A stretch of DNA of 64,000 nt, from assembly GCA_009760855.2 (NCBI GenBank), contig WPIO01000038.1, forward strand, positions 1 through 64,000, in the 5' to 3' direction. Every line of letters starts with the position of its first letter. The stretch's first letter is position 1. The DNA comes from Cristatella mucedo. Taxonomy: Eukaryota > Bryozoa > Phylactolaemata > Cristatellidae. The notes beneath the pieces are model-generated. The model was not told the DNA's origin. It was given only the letters and a program-made list of their open reading frames with translations, and ran no database searches. The position numbers were made by a program, and so were the translations under genes. Below, piece by piece: positions 54,020 through 64,000 of this stretch.

Positions 54020-54275
54020 CAATTGCGTTTCCCTTTGCAGCAAATGTAAAGCGCCTGGAGAGAGATTGAGTTCTCTGAGGGCACTTTATCAAGTGCATTA
54101 TCATTATTATTAATATTATGGTTAGAAGTAACGTGCTTAACGAGAACAGGCATACCGTGGTTAGGGGTGGCATGCACAGGGTCAGCATGCCAGTATGGCT
54201 AGTGGCAGCATGCACAGTGTCAGCACACATAAGTATGTAAAGGACGAATCGCATGGACCCACTAAATGCGGTGTT
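54020..54275. repeat. Inverted pair of LINE-A 3' segments
   Basis: 54020-54118 is a plus-strand hairpin tail (AGCAAATGTAAAGCGCCTGG, GAGGGCACTTTATC, then ATT repeats). 54119-54275 is LINE-A 3' UTR on the minus strand (GGTGGCATGCACAGGGTCAG and so on) that stops short of its own tail. The two meet at the ATT repeat. Confidence 0.75.
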
Positions 54276-54279
54276 TCTA

Positions 54280-55920
54280 CAGAGTCTTTGTGGTGTCACA
54301 TGCGCAAGACCTCGTGAAATTCTTGGCCAATTTTGCCAGTCGCGTTAGGCAGTTTTTTCATAGCTCCCGTAGTTCCATAGTTGCTCTTGATCCGGATCTA
54401 GAGCCATCCGGGTCTGGTGTCATCGGCCTTCCTGTAAGTTATCTTGGAACGTCTTCCCAGTCTTGGCGATGTGTGCGCCTAAGACTGATACAAGACTGAC
54501 GTAGAATCATGAAGAATCCGACCTCATAAAACCTGGCTTCTTTGGTTGCAAGTCGGCTCGGGCGATGCGCAGCAATCCAATGTCAAGAAGGGATTTCCGC
54601 ATGACTGCAGTTTATCAATTAAACCTTTCCGGGACTATAACATAATTACCTTTCGATTATCCTTTGAATCTAAGGATATTGGCCTTGACATTCGCCGGAT
54701 AAGCTCTACCTCCCTATCGGCAAAGCATCGGCATCCGAGATCTAATAGTGCTGCTTGGCTCTGAGCTCACTTATTGAAAGCATTCATTAGTCTCGGGCGA
54801 TTGCGGAACGCTTAAAAGGACCTGTTCTAAGCAGGCACAGGCACTGGCTTGGAAAGGTCTCGGGTAAGCGGCAGCAGTGCAGCATGCTCCTTCCTCAGAC
54901 TCCCAACAATTGGCTGCTCCTGGCCAATGTCAAGGTTCAGCCATTCCCTTGCAGCGAATCTCGGCCAAGCCCTTATTGAAGATTGTTCTTACTCCTTGAC
55001 TGCCGTGACAGATAGTGATTCGAGCGTTCGATTAATTTCAGGTGACCTGCAAAATACAGCCCGCCCCGACTGCAATACTCGGTGCACAGCCTAAGCATAA
55101 AAAATCCCGGCTGGCGAGCTCCAGCTCATGCTAAAAAGTAACAGTGACAGAGCCCGGCAATATTCAGACGAGGGGCACTTTAAAAAAATACTAAAATAGT
55201 CACTGGCAGAGCGCATTACTGGCTAGCCTCAAAACAATCTGCAGGAAGCTTGCTGTCAACGCTGAAAATAAAATATGACGACTTCAACATTTTGCTCGAA
55301 TTCGATAAGATCAACAGTCTACCAGTGGTTTTCGTGATAGAATTCCTCTCAGACACACCAATAACGATGAAGATGCCAAACCGGGGCAGTTTTGAAGCCC
55401 TCAGTCTGGGATGACGTCTGCTGCACTTAGCAATCGCTGGACGTGAGCAGAACTCGCTTTGTTGCAGTTGCAATTGGTAAAGTCTGTGCAAATACGGTGG
55501 CCTGCTGGGATGAAGTGCTACAGCTTAATTCAATAACCCGTTCTACGTAATTCAAACACTGATAATAATGCAGCCACCTAGCAGCTGCGTCTAGCAATTA
55601 AAACCTACTACAGGCTTGCAGGTCCCTGGCCATTCACCAGCGGCAGACAATCGCCGAACCAGCTACTTCCGTCAACAAGATTATTAGCCACAATCTGGAG
55701 ATCACGTGACAACTTCACATCCACAAGACCATTAAGCGGAAGACTGACTGCCCAGAACGAGTTATCTGACCCACTATGCAGAGGCTACATTTTCTGAGGT
55801 TTATCTCGCCAACGTCAAGCTCGCATCTGAGTAGTCATGCGCTGCACAGAACGTCCGCCTACGACTGCCACTATCGAAGTATATTTTTTCTACACTTACG
55901 AAGTACATTTTTTCTACGAA
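54280..55920. other. Unassigned interval
   Basis: Short open frames on both strands (for example 54546-54764 plus, 55491-55216 minus) have no motif I can name. Some look like decayed coding DNA, but I cannot assign a family. Confidence 0.35.
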
Positions 55921-55924
55921 GTAT

Positions 55925-58900
55925 AACCTACCTCCTCCTACCTACTCTACCTCCACCCTTCCTACCTCCACCTACCTCCTCCTACCTGCTCTACCTCCAC
56001 CCTTCCTACCTCCACCTACCTCCTCCTACCTACTCTACCTCCACCCTTCCTACCTCCACCTACCTCCACCTACCTACTCTACCTCCACCCTTCCTACCTC
56101 CACCTACCTCCCTCCTACCTACTCTACCCTCCACCTCTTCCCACCTCCCCCTACCTCCCCCCACCTACCTCCTCTACCTCCACCCTTCCTACCTCCACCT
56201 ACCTCCTCCTACCTACTCTACCTCCACCCTTCCTACCTCCACCTACCTCCACCTACCTACTCTCCTCCTACCTACTCTACCTCCACCCTTCCTACCTCCA
56301 CCTACCTCCTCCTACCTACTCTACCTCCACCCTTCCTACCTCCACCTACCTCCTCCTACCTGCTCTACCTCCACCCTTCCTACCTCCACCTACCTCCACC
56401 TACCTACTCTACCTCCACCCTTCCTACCTCCACCTACCTCCTCCACCTACCTCCTCCACCTCCCCCCTCCCTCCCTCCACCTACCTCCACCTACCTACTC
56501 TACCTCCACCCTTCCTACCTCCACCTACCTCCACCTACCTCCACCTACCTCCACCTACCTCCACCTACCTCCACCTACCTACTCTACCTCCCCCCTTCCC
56601 TACCTACCTACCTACCCTTCCTACCTCCTACCTCCCCCCACCTCCCCCTCCCTCCACCCTTCCTACCTCCACCTACCTCCACCTACCTACTCTACCTCCA
56701 CCCTTCCTACCTCCACCTACCTCCTCCTACCTACTCTACCTCCACCCTTCCTACCTCCACCCTACCTCCTCCTACCTACTGCTACCTCCACCCTTCCTAC
56801 CTCCACCTACCTCCTCCTACCTACTCTACCTCCACCCTTCCTACCTCCGCCTACCTCCTCCTACCCGCTCTACCTCCACCCTTCCTACCTCCACCTACCT
56901 CCTCCTACCTACCTGCTCACCTCCACCCTTCCTACCTCCACCTACCTCCTCCTACCTACTCTACCTCCACCCTTCCTACCTCCACCTACCTCCTCCTACC
57001 TACTCTACCTCCACCCTTCCTACCTCCACCTACCTCCTCCTACCTACTCTACCTCCACCCTTCCTACCTCCACCACTACCTCTCCTACCTACTCTACCTC
57101 CACCCTTCCTCCAACCTACCTCCTCCCTACCTACTCTACCTCCACCCTACCTACTCCACCTACCTCCACCTACCTCCACCTACCTCCACCTACCTCCACC
57201 TACCTCCCCCTACCTCCTCTCCCTCCACCCCCCCTCCCTCCACCTACCTCCTCCTACCTACTCTACCTCCACCCTTCCTACCTCCACCTACCTCCTCCTA
57301 CCTACTCTACCTCCACCCTTCCTACCTCCACCTACCTCCTCCTACCTACTCTACCTCCACCCTTCCTACCTCCACCTACCTCCACCTACCTACTCTGCTC
57401 TACCCCCACCCTTCCTATCCTCCACCTACCTCCACCTACCTCCTCCTACCTACTCTACCTTCACCCTTCCTACCTTCACCTACCTCCTCCTACCGACTCT
57501 ACCTCCACCCTTCCTACCTCCACCTACCTCCCTCCTCCTACCTACTCTACCTCCACCCTTCCTACCTCCACCTACCTCCTCCTACCTGCTCTACCTCCAC
57601 CCTTCCTACCTCCACCTACCTCCTCCTACCTGCTCTACCTCCACCCTTCCTACCTCCACCTACCTCCTCCTACCTGCTCTACCTCCACCCTTCCTACCTC
57701 CACCTACCTCCTCCTACCTACTCTACCTCCACCCTTCCTACCTCCACCTACCTCCTCCTACCTACTCTACCTCCACCCTTCCTACCTCCACCTACCTCCT
57801 CTCCACCTACCTACTCTACCTCCACCCTTCCTACCTCCACCTACCTCCTACCTACTCTACCTCCACCCTTCCTACCTCCACCTACCTCCTCCTACCTACT
57901 CTACCTCCACCCTTCCTACCTCCACCTACCTCCTCCTACCTGCTCTACCTTAACCCTTCCTACCTCCACCTACCTCCTCCTACCTACTCTACCTCCACCC
58001 TTCCTACCTCCACCTACCTCCTCCTACCTACTCTACCTCCACCCTTCCTACCTCCACCACCTACCTCCTCCTACCTACTCTACCTCCACCCTTCCTACCT
58101 CCACCTACCTCCTCCTACCTACTCTACCTCCACCCTTCCTACCTCCACCTACCTCCTCCTACCTACCCTACCTCCACCCTTCCTACCTCCACCTACCTCC
58201 TCCTACCTGCTCTACCTCCACCCTTCCTACCTCCACCTACCTCCTCCTACCTACTCTACCTCCACCCTTCCTACCTCCACCTACCTCCTCCTACCTACTC
58301 TACCTCCACCCTTCCTACCTCCACCTACCTCCTCCTACCTACCTACTCTACCTCCCCCCTTCCTACCCCCCCCTACCTCCTCCTACCTACTCTACCTCCA
58401 CCCTTCCTACCTCCACCTACCTCCTCCTACCTACTCTACCTCCACCCTTCCTACCTCCACCTACCTCCTCCTACCTCCACCTACCTCCCCCCTTCCTACC
58501 TCCACCTACCTCCACCTACCTACTCTACCTCCACCCTTCCTACCTCCACCTACCTCCTCCTACCTACTCTACCTCCACCCTTCCTACCTCCACCTACCTC
58601 CACCTACCTCCTCCTACCTACTCTACCTTCACCCTTCCTACCTTCACCTACCTCCTCCTACCGACTCTACCTCCACCCTTCCTACCTCCACCTACCTCCT
58701 CCTACCTACTACCTACTCTACCTCCACCCTTCCTACCTCCACCTACCTCCTCCTACCTACTCTACCTCCACCCTTCCTACCTCCACCTACGTCCTCCTAC
58801 CGACTCTACCTCCACCCTTCCTACCTCCACCTACCTCCTCCTACCTACTCTACCTCCACCCTTCCTACCTCCACCTACCTCCTCCTACCTACTCTACCTC

Positions 58901-60190
58901 CACCCTTCCTACCTCCACCTACCTCCTCCTACCTACTCTACCTCCACCCTTCCTACCTCCACCTACCTCCTCCTACCTACTCTACCTCCACCCTTCCTAC
59001 CTCCACCTACCTCCTCCTACCTACTCTACCTCCACCCTTCCTACCTCCACCTACCTCCTCCTACCTACTCTACCTCCACCCTTCCTACCTCCACCTACCT
59101 CCTCCTACCTACTCTAACCTCCCCCCCTCCTACCTCCACCTACCTCCTCCTACCTACTCTACCTCCACCCTTCCTACCTCCACCTACCTCCTCCTACCGA
59201 CTCTACCTCCACCCTTCCTACCTCCACCTACCTCCTCCTACCGACTCTACCTCCACCCTTCCTACCTCCACCTACCTCCTCCTACCTACTCTACCTCCAC
59301 CCTTCCTACCTCCACCTACCTCCTCCTACCTACTCTACCTCCACCCTTCCTACCTCCACCTACCTCCCCCCTACCTACTCTACCTTCACCCTTCCTACCC
59401 TCCTCCTACCTCCTCCTACCGACTCTACCTCCACCCTTCCTACCTCCACCTACCTCCTCCTACCTACTCCCCCCCCCCCCCTTCCTACCTCCACCTACCT
59501 CCTCCTACCTACTCTACCTCCACCCTTCCTACCTCCACCTACGTCCTCCTACCGACTCTACCTCCACCCTTCCTACCTCCACCTACCTCCTCCTACCTAC
59601 TCTACCTCCACCCTTCCTACCTCCACCTACCTCCTCCTACCTACTCTACCTCCACCCTTCCTACCTCCACCTACCTCCTCCTACCGACTCTACCTCCACC
59701 CTTCCTACCTCCACCTACCTCCTCCTACCTACTCTACCTCCACCCTTCCTACCTCCACCTACCTCCTCCTACCTACTCTACCTCCACCCTTCCTACCTCC
59801 ACCTACCTCCTCCTACCTACTCTACCTCCCCCCCCTTCCTACCTCCACCTACCTCCTCCTACCTACTCTACCTCCACCCTTCCTACCTCCACCTACCTCC
59901 TCCTACCGACTCTACCTCCACCCTTCCTACCTCCACCTACCTCCTCCTACCGACTCTACCTCCACCCTTCCTACCTCCACCTACCTCTTCCTACCTACTC
60001 TACCTCCACCCTTCCTACCTCCGCCTACGTCCTCCTACCGACTCTACCTCCACCCTTCCTACCTCCACCTACCTCCTCCTACCGACTCTACCTCCACCCT
60101 TCCTACCTCCACCTACCTCTTCCTACCTACTCTACCTCCACCCTTCCTACCTCCACTTACGTCCTCCTACCGACTCTACCTCCACCCTTC
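55925..60190. repeat. 44 bp minisatellite, about 97 copies (4.3 kb)
   Basis: The unit is CTCCTCCTACCTACTCTACC plus TCCACCCTTCCTACCTCCAC plus CTAC. It is in near-perfect 44 bp register over long stretches. The plus strand is almost free of G; G appears mainly in unit variants (CCTGCTC, CCGACTC, ACGTCC). The minus strand is rich in GG and GGG runs. A C-only run at about 59470 and irregular short insertions are the main defects. The 725-codon plus frame across it is a by-product of the repeat. Confidence 0.97.
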
Positions 60191-61549
60191 CGCGACTGCC
60201 CAACGCCAGCCCCATCGATCACGGAGCGGCACAGCCCGCTTCCATGCCACATCGATCACGGAACGACAGTCCAGTTCAAACCGGAAAACGGGCTCCTTTT
60301 TCTCTATAACGCAGGCAGACATCGATTCAAGGAAAATATCTTACTTTCACGCTAACGCTTGAGAATGATTTGAGCTTTCTCATTAGGTATCCCATTGAAG
60401 ACAAGCTCGTCAAGCGAAACATTTCAAAATCGCGAATTATCCATCTGCTTGCTACCGCTAAGTGGACTGCTACCGCTGCTAGAATTAAGGGACATAAAGG
60501 CCCACCGCTCCGGCGACTAACTCTGAGCGATGCCTGACACTAAGCACATCTTCTTACGATGCAATCGTAGAGTCGCAGTGGCTTGCCGACCTTTATTCCC
60601 TTGTTTAATTCAACAGCAAGGTTTTTCTGGAAATTCAGATGACCACAAAACGTTCGTCTGCAGCAGACCCTATTCTTACCTCTTACGAGTTTAGTGTTTC
60701 AAAATATTAGCCCGATCGTAGCTCGGTTTTAAATGCGAACCTTGAGAGCAGCATTGTCGCCATGGAACGCAAGGCGGCTGCAGTTTGATCCTTTGGCCAA
60801 CACAAATTTGACTTGGGCGTTTTGACTAGCTGTCTACTGTCTACATCCTTATTATGGTTGAAGAATCAAGAAAGCGTTTTTGTCATCCACAATTTAGGCT
60901 AAGCCTAAAATCAGACGTTTTCAAGAAACCTACAATGTGTCACAATTTTACAAAAACCACACATCTTAATGGGGCTTACAAAATATCTAGCGATACAAAT
61001 AGAGGAACGTCGTCGCCTCGATCCCTCTCGAATTGTCACGGACACGAGATTATATCCCGACCGCTAAGGAATCAACTGGAGAGACTGGCCACTCCGGTCA
61101 GCCGGGTACCGGTAGCGCTTTCACCTTTGAATTCGACCAGTCTTGGTTCGAATCGTTTTTACATGACTTGCTTGGTCGAATCCAAGTTTTTCCTAATCGT
61201 GGGGCTCTTTAAAAAGGGGAAGTTCTTAACATTCTCTGCCATTCTCTGTAGCACCTATCAAAGCGAGTAATTCGGGTTCGTAGCGTCGATTTTTCGACTC
61301 CATGCAAACGACTCACGTTTTGATTCCAGTAGACTCATTGTGGACAAACCTAGCATTCGAGTAAGACCTGACCATCACAGGTCAAGCCTTCAGAATCGTT
61401 TCTGCGACAGTAGACAAGCTGAGACCATCTCAGCAACCTTGCTCAGGCTCCGTATACCAGCCACTTTTCTTGAATTCGACTAAACCAAAACTTAAATCTC
61501 CTTTATGGCAAATTCTAAACATATCACCGGAATACGTGACTTAAAATAT
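60191..61549. other. Mostly unassigned interval with a tRNA-like stretch
   Basis: At 61085-61155 (plus strand) CCGGTCAGCCGGGTACCGG, then TGGTTCGAATCG could be a degraded tRNA-like head with a B box. A 138-codon plus frame overlaps it and is probably chance. Otherwise nothing recognised. Confidence 0.3.
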
Positions 61550-61735
61550 GATTCATTTATATAGCGCCCCAAGAGAACCTAATCTCTATTCAGGCGCTTC
61601 ACATATGCCTCGGGGCTCGAGCCCACGAACTCAGTCAGACCTCGGTCGGGGCGAGCACCTTAACCGAAAGACCAAACCAGCAAGGCGACTTGGCTCGTAT
61701 GGCTGGCGATGCAGTGATGAGTCGGTCGCATAGTA
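61550..61735 (-). repeat. SINE: tRNA-like head joined to the LINE-A-type hairpin tail
   Basis: Minus strand: TTCGGTTAAGGTGCTCGCC (A-box region), TGGGCTCGAGCCCCGAGGC (B box), then ATGTGAAGCGCCTGAATAGA, GATTAGGTTCTCTTGGGGCG and CTATATAAATGAAT. The head matches the SINE heads at 47.5 and 48.4 kb (AAGGTGCTCGC, GAGTTCGTGG). The tail is the same hairpin module as at LINE-A 3' ends. Confidence 0.75.
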
Positions 61736-61739
61736 TTCG

Positions 61740-63040
61740 CAATATAGCTGTCGCGTTCGACAACCGCCTTGCTTGTGACCTATCTAATTAGGAATTATTG
61801 CTAACACATAAAATTCTACGTTCATGTTCTCTTCAGTATTAAGAGGTTACTGATTGCAATGGCATAGTAAGGGTCAACTAGCTCCATGGTGTCTCTAGCC
61901 TAGTCGACTAAGCTCGTTTAGCCGAGCTGCAAAACTATCGCCGACTTTTAATGTAATTTCTAACTTCGGTTGATTACTTGCTTTAAAGAATAAAATAAAT
62001 CCAATGCGCCCTTTGAGTTAAGAAGCAATGCAGCACTGCTATGAACAGCCGATAAAAAACTCTTTGGTGTCCTAAAGCGTCAACGACGGTTTTCCTAACA
62101 TAATAGATCTAAGCTGCCATTTGCTCTCGGGTATTCTCATAACAACCATGTGCCTGTGCAGTTTAAACTAAAATGCAGGCAGTCCTTGGCGACTGGTGCT
62201 ATTGCTTTTCCCTCCTGCGGCTCCAAGACTGGTGAGCTCGCTTTCAAACCCGTTCTTCTGCAAATGGTCCTTGGACATCTTTTTATTCAGCTGCCCATCG
62301 CCACTACATCTAGTCAGTGTTATTTTTGGCTACTTACTTCTCAACTGTCCTGATTTAGCAATGGTTCTCACTCTTTCTTTGTTGTACGAGATGGTCACCA
62401 TTAACTATCAACAGCAAACCGAAAGCCACAGCCGTGAACAAGCTACAGATAACTCTCTAGCATAATTACTACTTAGTTCTCGCGGCTTACATAACAACTA
62501 CTTAGTTCGCGTGGCTTGCTGAGGCTAGTGTCACTTCAACAGTAATCTTAACACATGCTCTCGTCCGTTGCGAGCAAGGCTGACTGGACAGCTGTGATCC
62601 AAAGAAAACAATCCAAGCGACAGGTGGCCATTTAATAAAGCAACAATTGCGACTCAGTAACTACATTTCAGTGAATTTCGGAGTTTGGGCACATAGATCT
62701 CGCACGACATGCGACGCGACCACCGATTGTGATCTCGGTAATTGGCGAGTGCATCGAGCTCAGAGCTGACATCATGGCGAGGCGAGACTTGCACGGAGCA
62801 AGAGCAGACGCGTGCGTGTGAGAAATTAAGCAGCAGGCTGACCCCAGAGAGCGAATTAAAAGCACATTGAAATAACAACCACGGGTGTGCCCGTCGAAGG
62901 GCTACGGCTGGGGAAAGAGCAACAGGCTGTCAAACGCAGGGCTAGCCACCACTTCAAGGCGGCAGCCAACACAGCCAGGCAATCGCGAGTTCTGCGACTA
63001 CATGAAGTACAGGGAATGAAACGGAGCAGCTTCGGCACTG
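61740..63040. other. Unassigned interval
   Basis: No gene or repeat recognised. It may be intergenic or downstream DNA of the minus-strand gene at 63.6 kb. Confidence 0.4.
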
Positions 63041-63042
63041 GT

Positions 63043-63158
63043 AGCTTTGCAGATGGACCTTGGGCGCCCGCAATTCAGCCGTGGCCCAAGCTCGTGTGAA
63101 CGGCCGCGAGCTTGGGCCACGGCTGAATTGCGGGCGCCCAAGGTCCATCTGCAAAGCT
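63043..63158. repeat. Perfect 52 bp inverted repeat with 12 nt spacer
   Basis: Left arm 63043-63094 (starts AGCTTTGCAGATGGACCTTG) and right arm 63107-63158 are exact reverse complements over all 52 bases. The spacer is TGTGAACGGCCG. The RNA or single strand would form a long perfect hairpin. Confidence 0.97.
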
Positions 63159-63585
63159 CGACGGCCGACAGACGCATCCTAACAGTAGCAGGCCAGTACG
63201 GCCATGCAAAGATAAACGTGAGGGCTCATGCCTCTCCCACTTGTACCACTGGCTACTAATGCTTCTCTGCCTGACACACTGTCAGCACTGTCAGCAGCAG
63301 TCGTGTGCTCAAGTCCCAATAGTAGACAACCTGCAGCTTTAGACTATTATCTGTACCGCCAAAAATCATGGCAGTGAGACGGCAGATGGTCGAAAAACGG
63401 ATTGATAATGCACGGCAAATGGCTGGATGGTGAAAGAGTCGAGGCAGAGAGGCCAGGGAAAGACAGATCAGAGTTGAACGCATGAGTTCAAGGCTGGAGA
63501 GGAAGACGATAACAGTCAAACAACGAGGGAGATGAGGGAACGCACAGGCCGCAGAAGTTTGAGTGTAGCACCTCGCATGGTACGG

Positions 63586-63682
63586 TCACATGGTCATGAC
63601 GACTTTGCCTATGAGCCGATCAGGCAGTTCTCTGAACGCGGCCTCGGCATTCTTGAACTGCACCACCTTGCGCACGTTCGGC
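63586..63682 (-). CDS. Last exon, possibly a medium-chain (zinc-type) dehydrogenase/reductase
   Basis: After a pyrimidine-containing acceptor (GGCTTCTGTAG|G at 63682), a phase-2 frame encodes PNVRKVVQFKNAEAAFRELP, then DRLIGKVVMTM and stop TGA (63588-63586). The pattern AF..L......GKVV at the very end of the protein is characteristic of the MDR superfamily (quinone oxidoreductase and alcohol dehydrogenase types), where it closes the catalytic domain. Only 31 complete codons are visible. Earlier exons would lie beyond the window or have escaped me in the remaining 318 bp. It could also be a chance frame. The enzyme type and substrate cannot be told. Confidence 0.45.
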
Positions 63683-64000
63683 CTACAGAAGCCAATAAAA
63701 CGGCACAGTAAGCACATTCTGATAGTACAGAATGATTCAGCACATTTTCCACAGCAACAAAAGAGACGATGTCAGATTTGTAAGAGGGTAAACCTGCCAC
63801 AAGTCTGCCTCCGGAGCCTCCACTAGAGCTAGCAGTCGCCGAGCCCTCCCCTATTTGCCTGCCCTTCTGCTTATTAGGACGGTGCAGACGGAGCAGTAAT
63901 AAGAAGGGTAGGAAAGTAGCCTAATATGCTAATGTCAGCCGCTAGGCAAGTGCCCTGCCGAACTATAGGAGTGGTGCATCAGTAACAAAAATAGTGTGAG

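Noticed and set aside
55776..57953. 725-codon open frame rich in Pro, Tyr, Leu, Ser and Thr
   Set aside because: It is a translation of the 44 bp minisatellite. Any frame without G on that strand rarely meets a stop. There are no domains.
61085..61155. Functional tRNA gene
   Set aside because: A B-box-like sequence is present, but the acceptor and anticodon arms cannot be paired convincingly. A SINE head or chance is more likely.

Overview
This window looks like nuclear DNA of an invertebrate metazoan. The evidence is spliced genes with GT-AG introns, an animal-type C-type lectin membrane protein, L2/CR1-like LINEs, tRNA-derived SINEs, Gypsy LTR elements, mariner and hAT DNA transposons, and long CT, GA and TA microsatellites. 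I cannot fix the phylum from the sequence. No rRNA operon, CRISPR array or prokaryotic operon is visible, and most of the 64 kb is transposon debris.

Three host genes can be supported. (1) A GNAT acetyltransferase on the minus strand has two exons (25190-24824 and 20700-20057). They are separated by a 4.1 kb intron that carries a gag-only LTR element and a LINE fragment. Splicing exactly rebuilds the acetyl-CoA-binding motif. (2) A transmembrane C-type lectin on the plus strand (42672 to 50558 or 51069) has a signal-peptide exon, a CTLD split over three exons, a long Ala/Ser/Thr-rich stalk and a separate transmembrane exon. It sits in very GC-rich DNA, with a GCC repeat just upstream of the ATG. 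(3) The last exon of what may be a zinc-type (MDR) dehydrogenase lies at 63682-63586 on the minus strand; the rest of that gene would be outside the window.

Layout. 1-19.3 kb is layered retroelement debris: LINE-A and LINE-B fragments, a decayed plus-strand Gypsy, a better preserved minus-strand Mag-like Gypsy with an LTR, and a duplicated 0.7 kb dispersed repeat. 20-25.2 kb is the GNAT gene. 25.4-33.6 kb is a minus-strand Gypsy element that has itself been hit three times: by a complete 1.8 kb gag-only LTR element (5 bp target duplication CTCCT), by a solo LTR of that same family (target duplication TCCAC), and by a LINE-A. 34-41.5 kb is AT-richer and holds an internally deleted mariner, a fold-back element, a solo LTR, a hAT transposase remnant and a LINE-B/LINE-A pair with a nested MITE. 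41.5-52.2 kb is the GC-rich lectin locus, with microsatellites, SINEs and a hAT MITE in its introns. 52.2-55.9 kb is mostly unassigned. 55.9-60.2 kb is a 44 bp minisatellite of about 97 copies. 60.2-64 kb holds a tRNA/LINE-tail SINE, a perfect 52 bp inverted repeat and the dehydrogenase exon.

A unifying signal is a roughly 60 nt hairpin-forming module followed by ATT repeats. It recurs about a dozen times: at LINE-A 3' ends, alone, and as the tail of a tRNA-headed SINE. This suggests that several non-autonomous elements use the LINE-A machinery. Coordinates of decayed elements are approximate. Exon boundaries are inferred from splice-site and reading-phase agreement only.
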